NCBI GenBank assembly: GCA_013399695.1
Contig: VXAU01002343.1
Location: 395,727-459,726, forward strand
Source: Formicarius rufipectus
Lineage: Eukaryota; Chordata; Aves; Passeriformes; Formicariidae
DNA: 64,000 nucleotides
Reading direction: 5' to 3'
A model generated the notes under the pieces. The model saw only the letters and a program-made list of their open reading frames with translations, did not search any database and had not been told where the DNA came from. The translations under genes and the position numbers were made by a program. This document shows, in pieces, positions 40,118 to 53,150 of the stretch (positions are counted from its first letter, which is position 1; each line of letters opens with the position of its first letter).

Positions 40118-42004
40118 ACAAAATGGATGCCCTTTAGGATAAAAAAAAGCAGATATATCCTCCCCAGGCCACTTGCACAATGTCCTACAACCTTCAGCAC
40201 AATTGTCAATGTCAACACACAAACAGTTTTACACTGCATGCAGCAAAGTCTGCAGTGGAGACTGCATCATCTTGAAAGAATAGGAGCTGTGAAAGACAAA
40301 AAATATGGCCTAGACTTAGAGGAAGCCACTAAAACCATGCTAAAGAGCAATACTGTTAGCAACTCATTTATTTGAGGGACAGCATGTTCCCATTCCACAA
40401 TTTGTAAAAGATTACATCAGACTTAATTTTGGAGAGAAAATGATAGCTAGCCACCCCAACATAACCATTTTTTTTCAGAACAGAAAATAACAGAGGTATT
40501 TGTAGCACAATGAACGGAGGTGCCAAATGCTCCCAACTTCCTTCAAACCAGAACTGACTTGCTATAATGCAAGTGGCCATGGTCACAACACATAAACTCT
40601 TTCTGGCTTTATTATTGCAAATTATGGATTTTAGATGCATTTTTAGATCTAGGCAGTCAGATACAGCAATATTGAAGTGATTTGGAAACTAGATCCTTCT
40701 ATTTTTGCTGAATGTGAACAGAAGGTTAATGGTGTTGCTTTTATACCATATACCCTCTTTGTGATTCCAACACCTTGTTTTGATAGCTGCAAGCACTGAA
40801 TATTATTCTTAAATTCTAAAACAGTTACTAGGATGCTTTATACCTAAATTAAGTGAATATGTTTTACATAGGTGGTTGAACCTGTGCAGCTTTCTCAGGA
40901 AAGTTTAGCCAAGTGATAATAAGTTGGAAAACGAGACATACAAATACTGGTAGAATAATTGGTAACAGGTAAGATGTGTATGTGGCCCATATCTGCAAGA
41001 ATTCCTATTATTTGCCTGAAATGGCTGAAATACTGTACTGAATGGTCTGAATGTTCTATTAAGAAGACTCAGATATTTTTGCCAGTGAAATGTTACATTA
41101 TTTCTTAAAAGGTAGAGGACACTGAAGTAAAGATCCTTAAGACAATGAATTAGAAACCTTGACACTTTCTGTCAGAAACTCACAATTGCATTTACAGTCC
41201 TGGAGTAACAAGCAGCAAAATAATTCAATACATGGTTTTTCAGATCCAGTGATGATGACACTGCTCTAGAAGATTGCTTGTGGGATTGAACACAAAGGCT
41301 TAAATAGAGAACAATGTAGAAAATTACCTGTAATAACAAATCTCTCTTTTGTCTGAAATGTCAACACTAAGACACTGACTTTGGAGCTTCAGGAATGTAA
41401 ATGATATCTTATTTTGACCTGCTGGTTTCAAACCACATCACATCCTAAAATATGGTGAAAATCATATAAAATTTCTCACATCCTCCCTTGAACAGTATTG
41501 GTTTTCTTACAACAGAGGGGTGTAGTCAGACAAGCTTGGCCATGTGTAGGCCTATGTTGAAAGAAATCCTGCATTCATAACTTTTCCTCAATTGTATTTG
41601 AAGGCATACTTACAACCACACAACTTTTCTTATCTTGTTTGCTGTTAGTCTTCTATTAGCCTTATCTTATCTTTCTTCATGTAAGGAATTTGGAGCAAGC
41701 TGAGCATCAGGCTTGGAGAAAGAAAGAAAGCCCTTCCAAGCACAAAACATGGACCAAAGCCATTGTCATGGCAACAGGAATCATATGTGAATACTTCTAT
41801 TTTCTATATTCTAGTATATAGGTGAAAATAACGTTAATCTAAACTGGAGGTGCACTGTTTCTTGTTTCAGTCCCTAAATTATAGATTAATTCAGACAAAT
41901 TGCAAAAAAAAATATTTAAACTGATTTGTGCACTGATTATTCTGAAGATAGTGTAACTTTTGAGAAGATGGAACAGTGTACAGGTATTATACATGAATCA
42001 AATA

Positions 42005-42119
42005 GTTTTGTTGGTTGTTCTTGTTTTTTGGCTTTTTGTTTGTTTGTTTGTTTGAGTTTGTTGTTGTTTTTTTGTTGGTTTGGTTGGTTGTTTGGTTGTT
42101 TTTTGGGGGGGTTTTTTGC
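42005..42119 (+). repeat. (GTTT)n low-complexity tract
   Basis: T/G-rich tract of gttt, gttg and ggtt units ending in a run of seven G. A complementary (CAAA)n tract follows at 42206-42242. Confidence 0.88.
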
Positions 42120-42205
42120 AAATAATCATCCATTCGCTGTTTTACAGGGAGAAAATACACTGTTTTCCAAATAGTACGTGCTAAATAAAATTATTGCCTG
42201 AAATT

Positions 42206-42242
42206 CAAAACAAACAAACAAACAAAAACAAAAAAACCCAAC
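42206..42242 (+). repeat. (CAAA)n low-complexity tract
   Basis: A/C-rich tract of caaa units. It is the reverse complement in kind of the (GTTT)n tract about 90 bp upstream, so the two could fold together. Confidence 0.85.
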
Positions 42243-45200
42243 ACCCTATGTCCCCACAAAAAGCCATAAATGTGAAAAAGATCACTATATTCACTTCACT
42301 GAATAATCTAATAGGCACGTGATTTTTAACTATATTATTTCCATTTGTTATTTCAAAAGAGGATTACATACTTTTGAAAAGGCTTTTGGAAGAGCTCAGA
42401 TCCAATGATCCTGTACTATCAGTATTTGCAGAAGACATTAAATATTTTCAAGAACTATACATTAATACTCAGAAAATATTCAAAAGTCTGAAAATATTTA
42501 AAAAAACAAAACAAAACAAAACTAGAACTCTGGCTTCTTTGCTCATGAGAGTTACATACTCTGTAAAACAAAATGTCTTTTCCCCTAATTTTAACATGGC
42601 AGAGCTTTAGCAGCCTTCCATCCTGACTGAAAATTGTTACTCTCGCCTCATGGCAAACCTTAGTTTCCTCACTGGTCAGTGGGAATTAGCTGATAAATGA
42701 GCTCCCAACAGCTTTCCAGGCCCTGAGTATCACCTGCCAGCCTTGTCCTCCACTGCACACCAAAGGTGGAAGCACTGGCTCCCTCTCCATCTCCTCTGTA
42801 GTGTTGGTCACCCTTGGCCATGCTTAATTCTGCACCTGTGAATTCTGTGTAAGCAAATCTGCTGGAATTTTGTCCCAGAGAAAGAAACTGCACAAACAGT
42901 GACATGGATCTGCATCATGACCTACTGGCTTTTCAGCCATGAAATCTCACAAGGAGCATTTTGCCTGCAGTACCAACCAACCCACTGCCTAAAGGGAACC
43001 TGGCGCTTTGGTGTAAAGCAAAGCTCTGCTTTTATTCAGGTGATAGTTACTCACAGTCCTCAGGTGATGATCAGTGAAATGTTCCCGTGCTTTAATTAAC
43101 CCAAATGTTGAATGAAAAACTGTGATTCTGTTCTGCTGCAAGATGAAAGTTGTCTTCACAGACAGAGAAAAAGTCCTTGCAACAACTTTCAGCCGCAGCT
43201 CACCCTTCTGTTTGGAAAGGTAGATACATGAAATTAGTCAACACAGACTATATTGTGGCATTGATCATAGAGTTCTCACTGACACTAAATTGCTATATCA
43301 CAGCCTCCGAAAATATATCTTTTTTACTTTTGCCTTTACATCTTGTTGTATCCTTTTCTTCATTATTTCATTTTCTTAATAATTATTTTTATTTTTAGAT
43401 ATCCTTTAGACTCCAAGACTCTTTGATCTCTTGATATGAGATGATATTTTGACAGATAAAGTTGAATGATTAATCTCCCTAAAACCTCCATATAAAAATA
43501 TGAGAAAGAGCTGTGCAGGCAATGTCTCAGTGTACCTAAGAGCAGAATTCGTTGAGTCCCTTTGAAGAAGATCTATTTACTCTTCTTGAAGGCAGAAAAC
43601 TAGGGGAGAAAGTAGCCTGCCATGGCTACAATTAGTCTTTTCACACTGGTCCGTGTGGTTGCAAACATGGAGTATGTTCCTGCATGAGAATATTGAATGC
43701 TTTTAACACTTGTGTTTTGACAAAGTCTGCCACAAACACACCAAAACACATCCTCCGCCTTATGCACTGGTCCCTTATATCATAGAGAGACATGTGCAAG
43801 GTTTCTGTTCTAATTTTCAAAATTCCAGTGGCTTCAAACAATATATCTAATTAAACTATTTCCAGTGGAATTTGATGGTAAAAACAAACTTACAACTTCA
43901 ATCAAGACTAAACATTCAAGCATCCAATGGAGACTAGTCCAAGCTCTTTCTGCCTTCAGCCACCAGTCTAAGCCATTATTCAAAGTAAAGCGAAGACTAT
44001 GTTTTTGGAAATCTGCTTTTGATTTCTCTTCTGCTTGAATTCACAGGTAGAAATTTTTGTAGCATATCCTCAGGTTACAGTAGCATTGCCTCATATTAGA
44101 CAAGTCCATAATCAGACTAATGAAGACTTTTACATAAACCCTTGAGATCTACATTAGGCCATGTTTTGCTACATGGATCAGAATATAGGTTTTTACCTCC
44201 CTTTTTCAGATAGTGCTTTGCAAGGGTTGTTCTTCCCAGAGTGAAACAAATCAAATAACCCCGTTTTGTAAAGGGCTTCTCCATTTGGTTTGTGAGAAGT
44301 TGTAGTCACATTTTCACTACTCAAACTGAAACAATTGTCAGTGTGAGTTGGCAGGATCCATACACTGTTCAAACGACAGAAATCTGTTTGTGCTTTCCAA
44401 GATCTCCAAACAAGAGTTTTGGAGGGTTGTCTGCTGCTGTCCAGCTGTGAAAAATGTTGCTGTTTGCCAACCAGATAGATACTGGCTGTTGTTAGGCAAC
44501 AAAATGCCATATGCTGATCTCATCATTAACTTGTGAAAGTCATCATGCCAATCCCCACTGTCCCTTCCATATCTACAAAAGGCTGATTGTTTCCTAAAAT
44601 AATATGAATTTGTAGATTTAATATATCTCATTTTGCCAAGGAACTACAGGTTCACATTCATCCCTTGGTCCGTAAGAGGTTAAAAAATATGCATTCATTG
44701 TAATTTAATTTTTTTTAATATTTGCTAAGGTTTGGTCCTCTTGTACAATTCTAAGTCAGATATGTTAACAGTAATGTACATTGATGCTCTCCTGGTTAGT
44801 TGGTCTTCGTTAGATGCTCATTTGGTCACATTATCTGCACATTTTCCACTGCTGAATTTCCCTTTCCCCAAGTTTGTCTTACCCTGACTGAAGCTTTTAG
44901 AAATGCAGAATGTCCAACAATTTAAAATAATTACATAACCTTAGAACCTCAGTCACAAGGCTTTGGGCACCTAACGACTTAGGCAGTGCCAGTGTGATAA
45001 CAGTGTGACTAGAAAACACAATAAAACCTATATTTTGATCACAGTTTGAAATATAGAAGAGAACTGGAATTCTATAGACCTTATATCGTCAGATTTTTTA
45101 AAACCATGACATTCTCAGAGTCTGGATGAAATATTTATGTGTTGAGGGTTGTTGTGAAAGGTTTTTACTTTGTGTTTTTAAGTGAAACAAGGAAGATGAC

Positions 45201-46639
45201 AAAGGATTGCTGCACTATTTCATACAGATTTTGACAAAGCCCTGAGGAACATAATGTCAATTTATCTTCCCTTTTTTGGCTATTAATGTTTACTTAGGTG
45301 GTGCCTGCTTCACACTTATGCCTCTACCACACTCTTGTTAGGTCAGTGAACCACATGCACGCATTTTTCTCTTGGATTTAGAAGACTGCTCTTGAATCCT
45401 ATCTTGGAAGACCTCTTTTGTTCTCCCCACTTAAACGTATGTCATCATCAATGAATGCTTTTCCCTCTTAACCAGCACTCACTAACTAGATCCACTGTTC
45501 CACATTTTATATATTAAAAATATAATACCATACCACCTGGATACTAGTCATCAAAAACACTGAGAAAATTAACAGAGCTCAGTTTCTGATCCATATCTGC
45601 AGGAGATTTAGTGGCTAAAATCTTCCAAACTATAGGTTTCATGTTTCAGCTACACCTCATGTGTTCTCTCTGGAAAGCTACAAACACCCTGCAAATCATG
45701 AGTTTTTCATGGACCATATCTTTAAAAACAAACTTCCATCAACTCAAATTGCAAGCTATTTTTTCTAGCAGCAATCACACATTTATTAGCTATATTAAAA
45801 CTCATCTCAATATAATTCTTAGCATCTTGGTTTATCTAACAAAGGTCTAATATTTTATGAATGAAAATTCACAACTTATTGTGCAGTTGTAGACCAATTA
45901 GGTGGATAGGTTGTGGATTCTTGCATCAAAATCATTTGAGTAAGTTTGCCTTAGTTACATTTGAGCTTTCACAGTTTCTTTCTCATGTCTACTAGCCAAG
46001 CCAGCTGAATTCACTTACCAAGATACAAGAAAAAGCAATGGGACTGATTTTGTCACTGTGAAAGCAGACAAATCCCTTTTAGTGTGCAAACCTTAATTCT
46101 TTATCTGGGTGTAGGAATTTTACTAGCATGCTCCATTAAGAATGTTTGTAACAGCTGTATTCCATCTTTTGACACAATCACTGTCTTCCATTAAACTCAT
46201 ATTATTTTAGCTTGGCATGAGTTACTGTTTAAAATGTAGAGAACACATACTACTTCTTTTCACTGTCATTATTTAAGCATTTTGTGAACAAAGCTCATCT
46301 TCTGTTTGCAAAGCTGTGTGACTCCTTTGCTGCAAGTGATTCAGACAGCATGGCTTAGGGTCTATTTTGTCTCCATCAGACATTTTAAACTTCAAGTTAA
46401 TCTTTAAACTTGCCAGTTTCTGTGTTTTTTTTGTTTGGTTCCCCCACCCTTTTTTTTTCTTTTCCTGGAAATGTTCAGTGCTGCACAGACATCCAGGAAG
46501 AACCCCCTTGGAAGAAGTCATCCCTTTTTTCAGTTTTCAGCTATCACTGGTCTCCCCCTCTTCAACCACACATCTGAATCTTGTACAAGTTCTTGTTATC
46601 TAATGAAACCTACCTTCCTCTTAATGAGAATACGATGTG

Positions 46640-46849
46640 TAGCACCACAGGACATCACCCTCACAGTGAAAAACTATTTCCTGATGTTCAGGAGGAACCT
46701 CCTGGGTTTTGTGTTCCTGTCACCTCCGTCACCGGATATCACTGGAAAGCACGTGGCTGTGCCCTCTGTGCCTCCTCCCTTCATATGTTTATATACACTG
46801 ATAAGATACCCCTGAGCCTTCTCTTCTCCAGACAGAACAGCCCCATCAG
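46640..46849 (-). mobile_element. CR1 LINE fragment (antisense, 3' UTR-proximal part)
   Basis: Antisense CR1 landmarks in order: acatcaccctcacagtgaaa, an actatttcctgatgttcagg block, a ggaacctcctgggttttgtg block, a gataagatacccctgagcct block and a tctccagacagaacagcccc block. This part lies further from the CR1 3' end than the terminal fragments in the window, and the terminus itself is missing. ORFs of 103 and 126 codons across it are not genes. Confidence 0.88.
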
Positions 46850-47606
46850 TTGTTGGTCAGTGATGTTAACATATACATCCTTGTTTCTCTGAAAATCCAC
46901 TTAAATAGGTTTTGGTGCCCTTCTTACTTTTTTTTCTTGCAAAAGAGCTACCCATTTCCTCTGGGCAGTGTCATGTTTATTTCCTGAAGTTAGCATCTTT
47001 CCCCTTCTGTTCTGGGGCTATAGAATAGATTGAATCTTTCATCAGGAGTTCCTCTCACTACGGGTAACTGTCATTCCCAAAAGCTACTGATACACGAACC
47101 TTTCAAATGAAGCACATTTTGCTTCTCTCTCCCTTTTTTTATTTTTTTAAATTCAAATTTGCTATAGCCAAGTTATTAATGACACTGGCCACATCTCACA
47201 ATAACATTACCTTTTATTAGAGATCTTATTTTACATATCCCCATAAGATATAAAACCTTTCAAGAGAAAAATATCAAAAACCTTCAGCTGAAATCAGTTT
47301 GTTTCAGACAATATGAGCAAGTGAACCAAAGACAATGAAGATAAAGGAATGTTTAAAAAAATTAAAAATCAGTAGAGGTACAACTCTGGTATGAAAAGTA
47401 ATTACAAGGTTTTAAACCATTTCTTACACAACACTGTCTTTACAACCATACTGAAAGATAAAGATGCTTGGCTCTCTTAACCAGTAACTTACAAACCCAG
47501 CAGCTATAAAAACAGGAAAAAAAAGAAAAAACCTGGAAATAATACAATGGAATTAGATGGCAAATTCACCCAAATACAAGATAAGAATTCAGTGAGACTT
47601 GTTGGG
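46850..47606. other. Intergenic next to the MAN2A1 3' side
   Basis: No gene or named repeat seen. The plus strand is T-rich up to about 47.16 kb and A-rich beyond it, towards MAN2A1. Confidence 0.5.
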
Positions 47607-47697
47607 GAAAAACAAAGAAAAAACCAACCAAACCAAACCTCGCCCCAAAAAACCAAACCAACAAAAATCCAATCCAACAACCCAAACCCCCAACCTC
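47607..47697 (-). repeat. A/C-rich low-complexity tract (G/T-rich on MAN2A1 sense strand)
   Basis: Plus strand: aaccaacc, aaaccaaacc and caaccc units. Read in the direction of MAN2A1 transcription this is a G/T-rich stretch with several G-runs, about 270 nt beyond the AATAAA at 47970-47965. G/T-rich sequence downstream of a poly(A) signal can help pausing and termination; that role here is inference. Confidence 0.7.
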
Positions 47698-47964
47698 ACT
47701 GACAGCCACATTCTGAACAAATTACAGCAAAATTTATTTTGAGACTTTGACTGGAGTTTTGACTTCGTTAAGGATTTCAGGGAAGGATTCTGAATTAAAA
47801 GCTGCTGTTAAAAAAAAAAAAAAAAAAGGAAAATAAAGAAACAAAGATTAAACCTGCTGGTTAAGGAAGATTCAGACATCATGACTGTACAGCTGATGAT
47901 AAAAGATCAAATGTTACATGAAGCATCTTTTTAAGCAATTCCATGAGGCAAAATACTTTAAAAC
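47698..47964. other. Immediate 3' flank or distal UTR of MAN2A1
   Basis: A-rich on the plus strand, with a poly(A) run at about 47811-47827. A further AATAAA on the minus strand lies at 47738-47733. Whether this is transcribed cannot be decided from sequence. Confidence 0.4.
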
Positions 47965-47970
47965 TTTATT
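47965..47970 (-). terminator. MAN2A1: Candidate MAN2A1 poly(A) signal (distal)
   Basis: AATAAA on the minus strand, in the context gcaataaagttttaaag. Other minus-strand AATAAA hexamers lie at 49639-49634, 49213-49208, 48210-48205, 48189-48184 and 47738-47733. The true cleavage site among them is unknown; this one has the context I find most typical. Confidence 0.35.
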
Positions 47971-50076
47971 GCATCAAAATCTTACTTTTCTGCCTAACAA
48001 AACTGGAATAGTATTTTGAATGTTTACTTTCAGAGAATACATGTAAGTCCCTTAAAGATTTTAATTATGAAGATGCAACAAAATATATGTTATGAGAAAT
48101 TTCTGCTGGAAAATCTACCAAGCTTTGAGTTCCAACAAAAGAGTATTTTCAAATACTATATCTAAGAAAAGTTACAGTACATGTTTATTGCATGAAAACA
48201 TCCATTTATTGGATCCATCTGATTCTTCTATTTGTGGTTAGTGGTTCTCATTCTTGATGTAACTTGCAACAGATCCTACTAAGTATTCCCATTATTACAA
48301 AACACACAGTAGATTGAATTAAGTAGGAAAATCTATAGAGTCTCAACAGAGATCCAACCAGTGACAATGCATGAAATATGACTTTCATTTTCTTTTAAGA
48401 TAGCCTGTAGCTACGTGATATAATTTGATAAACTTTGATATTGGATACAATTGTGGAACAACGATGAAATTAAATGCAGCAGGCAATATTAGAGCTAGCA
48501 CATCTTTTTACCAGTTACGATGACTTTTCATGCATTAGTATTGAAGATAAGCAACAATGTTGGAAAAGTAAAGCATAAGTGAGAAATAGAAGAACGAGTT
48601 ATGAAAATAAATGAAGACTAGAAAATGGGGTCCTACTCAAGTGAATGTTTACATATATTAACTGTAAACAGCAGCTCTACTTAGGGAAATATTTTTCTCA
48701 CTTGGATGGCTTAAGTACTAAACATGAATTATGTGACAAAGCAAAAAGTAAGTCTCCATTCTTCAGTAACATGAACACTGGCAATGTAACTGAGGTTGCA
48801 AGTTTGAAAAATGTTGTTTAAAATATAGGCACATGATTCTGAACTAACAAGTCACCACAGTCTGTGACATGCAAGCACATGTTTTGATGGGTTTGCAAAA
48901 TATGTCTTGCTTACTATCAACTCTCTGCATCAAATTGCAATTTTCATGAAAGCAGCTGAATTTAGCTTCTACAGTAATTCTTTTTTCGTCTGTGTTTCAG
49001 GTTATGACATCATATTAATACATTCACATAGTCAAAATGTTCAGAATAAGATAGCACAAACTTGGTGCAGGAGTACATAGATCAGAGTGTGGCCAGCATT
49101 GTCAAATAGGAGATACACAGCTTAAGTATTATATAAACTACTTTTTCCCCAAAAACATTAACATAGACACCAAAATTGTAACAAGACATATCAAAAAATA
49201 AGGCACATTTATTTTGATAAGGGAATCTTGAAATAGAAAACTCATTTCAGAGAACATCGATATCTAAATGAGTTTTATAAAAAATCTTGTATTCATGATA
49301 ATTACGGACATTTCTCATCATGGTGTTGGAATAATTGCACATATCCCAGTGTGTCAAGTAACAAAATGGGAGTCTTATTAAACATTTCCATTGCAAAATT
49401 ACTTTGTAGGTTTTGTGTTTTCCTATTTACATAACTCAGGTGAATGGCAGAAGTATTAAAATCTACCATCACTTACAACAAGTACTGCAGGCTTTCATTT
49501 TACCACAATTAATAATCCCCTTTGTGTTGAATAAATTGAAATTAATTGTGGAATAAATGGAGATTATTGTCATTTATATAAATGATTGTAAATATTTGGA
49601 CAATAGCTACTCCACAAGAACATTTTATCCTATTTTATTTCCAAGCTGCATCAGGACTTTCTACACTGACCTATTCGTACATAAATTCATCACGAATCAG
49701 CAAAAGAAGACTGTTTAAAATCGAATCCCCTCTTTATGAAAATTAAAACACCAGAAACATCATTAGTTAGCATTTAACCTGAGATTTAATCTGTAGAGAG
49801 GTTAACATTCTTAGAAATTTCTTCACTCATATTACCTTATACTGATATTCCTATTTTATGAGGGGGAAAAAAAAAAAATCAAAAAACCAAAACAAACAAA
49901 AAAGTTGCTTGCAACATGGCTTTTCACTGTGTTGGTCAAAAAAAATTATAGAATGCATCTTTTTCTCACAGTATCCAGAAGTTGGAACAATATTAATGTG
50001 CTTCTTATTGCACGTGAAACTCAGAGGAGATATAATTGCAGATTCTTCTTCTCTATCTGAGTATTAAAGCAAAATT
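47965..50076 (-). other. MAN2A1: MAN2A1 3' UTR (extent uncertain)
   Basis: Sequence that directly follows the TGA stop (50079-50077) in the direction of transcription. It is AT-rich and holds no recognised coding exon or large repeat. Several minus-strand AATAAA signals allow UTR lengths from about 0.45 to 2.1 kb. The start of the UTR is certain if the last exon call is right; its end is a guess. Confidence 0.45.
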
Positions 50077-50229
50077 TCATTTTAGCCGAATCCGGAATGT
50101 ATTTATCTCCATAGAACTCATATTTATTTCACTTATATTTCTGGCATCTGGAGGTGAATGCATCAAAGATAAAGATGTGGGTGTAAGACTTTCCACTCTG
50201 AATTTGCTAAAGAGTTTGTGCACCTTTAT
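50077..50229 (-). CDS. MAN2A1: MAN2A1 last coding exon (C-terminal 50 residues and stop)
   Basis: Minus strand. A strong polypyrimidine acceptor (ttcctttcctctccag type, AG at 50231-50230) opens into a phase-0 frame of 50 codons followed by TGA. The peptide contains ESLTPTSLSLMHSPP, a conserved N-glycosylation sequon (NIS) and ends TFRIRLK. This matches, at equal length and without gaps, the final 50 residues of vertebrate Golgi alpha-mannosidase II as I recall them (human residues about 1095-1144). It belongs to the C-terminal beta-sandwich part of the GH38 enzyme, which faces the Golgi lumen. The enzyme trims two mannoses from GlcNAcMan5GlcNAc2 and commits N-glycans to the complex type. The paralogue MAN2A2 fits this segment less well. 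No frameshift or premature stop. Confidence 0.95.
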   Translation of the reverse strand: MKVHKLFSKFRVESLTPTSLSLMHSPPDARNISEINMSSMEINTFRIRLK

Positions 50230-51074
50230 CTGGAGAGGAAAAGGAAAAAGAAATAATTAAAACCAACCAAACAACGAACTGTATTTAGAAAAGGCAGTAC
50301 ATATCCTAAAATTATACATCTCCTTACAGGTACCAGCACAGCAATTCTCTCACCAAAGACTATGAATATTCTTAAGTACCATAGATCAAATACTATACAA
50401 TTATTTAGATCTTTTTAGGCAGTATTCACTTGCTACATTTCAAAGGAAATTAAATCAGTATATTAAAACTATTAGGAATATTTGGATTTAAACTCTTCAG
50501 CTGAAAGAAAATCCCAAACTTATTTTAGTTTTATTTCAAAATTTCTACAGATTAATAACCCTCCAGTCTATTTATAACCTTCAGAAAAAGGTTATTTATA
50601 TTTCATAGTTTTACACATTACATGAATTCTATGGCAATCTTAAAATACCAGATATTTGCACTGATGTAGGTTATTTAAGAAAACATCAGTAGACAAAGAA
50701 CATGCAAAGCAACAGTCACATAACTTGCAGATATATTAATAATATTCAAAAGATACACATTCTGAAGTGCAACTTGACTCCTTTTACTTTATAGAGTTCT
50801 AAAATACTGTTAAAAATTATCTGAGAAATACTCATTTACAGCAAGGTAATAAGATTAAAACTAGTTTACTTGTTGATGCCTACAGAGTCATTCCCACACA
50901 TCAGCAGATCCACAACTTTATCAAACGGAAAGCAGTTTTCAAGGTAAACTTAATTATTACCCTGAAAGTATAATTCCTGATAAATAAATACTGAGACTTC
51001 ATCTACAACATGACTTAAGGATAAATGTTTCTTCACTACTTGCAAAGTAAGCTGCCCATAAAATATCAGTATAC
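50230..51074 (-). other. MAN2A1: MAN2A1 last intron (845 nt)
   Basis: Begins GTATAC after the 37-codon exon and ends in a pyrimidine-rich CAG. No recognisable repeat or further exon inside. Confidence 0.9.
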
Positions 51075-51185
51075 CTTTCCCTGAGTAGTGGAACAGAACA
51101 GACCCATGTCTCTGTTCGAAAATCTACAGTCAAATCCTTTCCTGTGAAGAATCAGAGCAGCCTCATCAGATGGCTCAACATCCAC
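51075..51185 (-). CDS. MAN2A1: MAN2A1 penultimate exon (37 codons)
   Basis: Minus strand, 111 nt, phase 0 at both ends, acceptor gtttatttgtag and donor AAG|GTATAC. The peptide contains EAALILHRKGFDCRF and GLFCSTTQGK, which match the corresponding stretch of vertebrate MAN2A1 (human residues about 1058-1094 by recall) at the same length. The first six or seven residues (VDVEPSD) differ from the mammalian ones, which is the least conserved part of this exon. The two cysteines seen in the human protein are kept. The exon is too short to show up as an ATG-started ORF and was found from its splice frame and protein motif. Confidence 0.95.
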
Positions 51186-51949
51186 CTACAAATAAACAAG
51201 GTAAAAGATTACTCACAAAGTAGCAGCTATACAGACATTTTAGGACCTCATAAAAGTACCATTATCATGCAGTGACAGAAGCACTTATACCTTTAAAAAA
51301 TGTTCAGTCTAGACTCAAATGTCATAAGCTTTTTTGAGTTTTATAAGACTGTACAAAGAAAGAACTAAACAGCAGAGAGCTGAAACATTCTACGTACTAG
51401 AAAATATAACTTGTTGAGTTTAAAGGTGAATAGATGCATACATGCAGACTTAGAAATTAGATACAACTATCATAGTCTCTCCACAAAAATGACATACCAA
51501 ACTCAAAATAGAAATCATGTTAATTACAACAGTCAGTTTTAGATACTTAATATGACTATGTCGAACAAACTTTCACATTGCAAAGCTGCTCTCTAACTCA
51601 GGTTAAGGTGTAGAGAAAACTGTGTGTACTTGAGCCTCAACAGACATCAAAGAGTAACTCAAGAGTAACCAACAATCTCAACTTTCTAGTTTGGATGAAA
51701 TTGCTAAAACCACCACTTGGGGCAAATGGTCACAGTAACAGCATAAAATGCCTCAAGTCAGAATCTTGTTTTGACATATCAAAACAGAGTCACAGCCTAC
51801 AACTGGACAGAACGTTCTTCTTTTACACTAAAATGTAGAAAACCACTCTTGCACAGCAGGAGTAACAGCAAAGAAATCCTTCACATTATACATGAAGGTG
51901 CACATAAGACAACTTCACATCACAGGAGTGGAACATCACAAGATGCCCT

Positions 51950-52010
51950 TCATAGAATCACAGAATTAATTAGCATGGAAAAGATCCTTAAGAACTCTAA
52001 GTCTTAGCAT
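51950..52010 (-). mobile_element. CR1 LINE 3'-terminal fragment (antisense)
   Basis: Plus strand reads catagaatcacagaattaat, then tagcatggaaaagatcctta, the reverse complement of a CR1 3' terminus. Similarity fades beyond about 52010, so only a short piece is recognisable. It is in the same transcriptional orientation as MAN2A1. Confidence 0.75.
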
Positions 52011-53150
52011 TAATGTAGTTGTACTGTTCATTGTAACAGTTGTACCACTTTTTACATGAAGGCAATAATGATGATGTGACAAAATTACTTTCCCTCTCCT
52101 ACTATGAGACACCTGATTTGGTTTTCATTGTCACTGATCTGACAGTGTTGCACTTAAAAGTAGGTATTTTTATGCATACAAAGTAATACTGTCTGCCTAA
52201 ACATTAGATTAGTGAAACATTAAAATTCATACTGAAAACTCTGACTTCCTATGGGGTAAATTAATGTTAAAAATGACAAGCCAGTAATAGGTATCAACAC
52301 TTCCTCTATTACAGTTAAATTATCTTTTACTAATCTGCATAACAAATGCAAGTATGCTTTTCAAATTATGTCATGAGTATGTAATCTCTCAAATTTTTCA
52401 AATTAAACATTATCTTAAGATTCACAGGATTTAAAATAGAAAAAAAATTTAAAACAGACAATTAAAGACAACTTGAGAAAAAGGGGTTTGGTAAGTATAA
52501 ACATCTATGATATAGTACTCAACCTTTTATCATGCACACAGCAACCATGTGTAAAAAATAAAGCTGTTCTAACCCATTATCAAAGCTGGATTAAGACTAA
52601 ATTTCCACAGCCTCCCCATCTACTTTAATTTACCTGTTCTATCATCTCCAGGTAAATTAGACTAAGTACCTGACAGCCTAAGGAATGTCTGAGCAAGAAT
52701 GAACTTAACTTACATCAAATACACTTAAACATGACCATGCTAACTGCACAAAAATCTGTAACAAATTCCTCAACTTTCAACAAATAATATTCTTAACCTT
52801 GTAAAACTTCACAGCAATCTTATTAAAAAAAAAAAAATCCCTAACCACTGTACTATCAAATCTCTGACTAACTTCTGTGGAAGAGCTGCCAAAGTCTGAT
52901 TTGATTTTGATCTCTGAGAATTGAAATGCATCCCCTCATCAAGCTTTTAGATAGATAAAAAATAAAATTGCTCAGCTTTCTCACAAGTTCAGGGAAAAGC
53001 TGCTAAAATTTTGAATAGAAAGAAAAAACATTTAAACTCTTTAAATCCGATTACTGTAAGCTAACGGAAATAAATTGGAAAGTTTAAGGTAACATGAAAA
53101 AATTACTATTTATGTTTAATATAAAGTGACAAATGATGTCAGTTTTAAAT

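Larger units (their letters stand above)
35231..46639. other. Intergenic, no gene seen
   Basis: The longest stretch without an identified gene or large repeat. Much of 35.9-41.9 kb is A-rich on the plus strand. Simple repeats inside are listed separately. ORFs around 44193-44631 overlap on both strands but show no known motif or conserved splice framing. Confidence 0.5.

Noticed and set aside
39946..40239. Hydrophobic minus-strand ORF resembling a membrane protein
   Set aside because: The hydrophobic run (repeated FVLF-type residues) is the translation of the (CAAAA)n simple repeat.
44193..44631. Overlapping ORFs of 97-105 codons (minus strand) with an open plus-strand frame
   Set aside because: No domain, no conserved splice sites, frames open on both strands; treated as chance.
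1..46639. Exons of TMEM232, the expected next gene beyond MAN2A1 by mammalian gene order
   Set aside because: No exon could be recognised; the mammalian intergenic distance is large, so the gene probably lies beyond the left edge.
46435..46892. ORFs of 103-126 codons
   Set aside because: They run through an antisense CR1 fragment.
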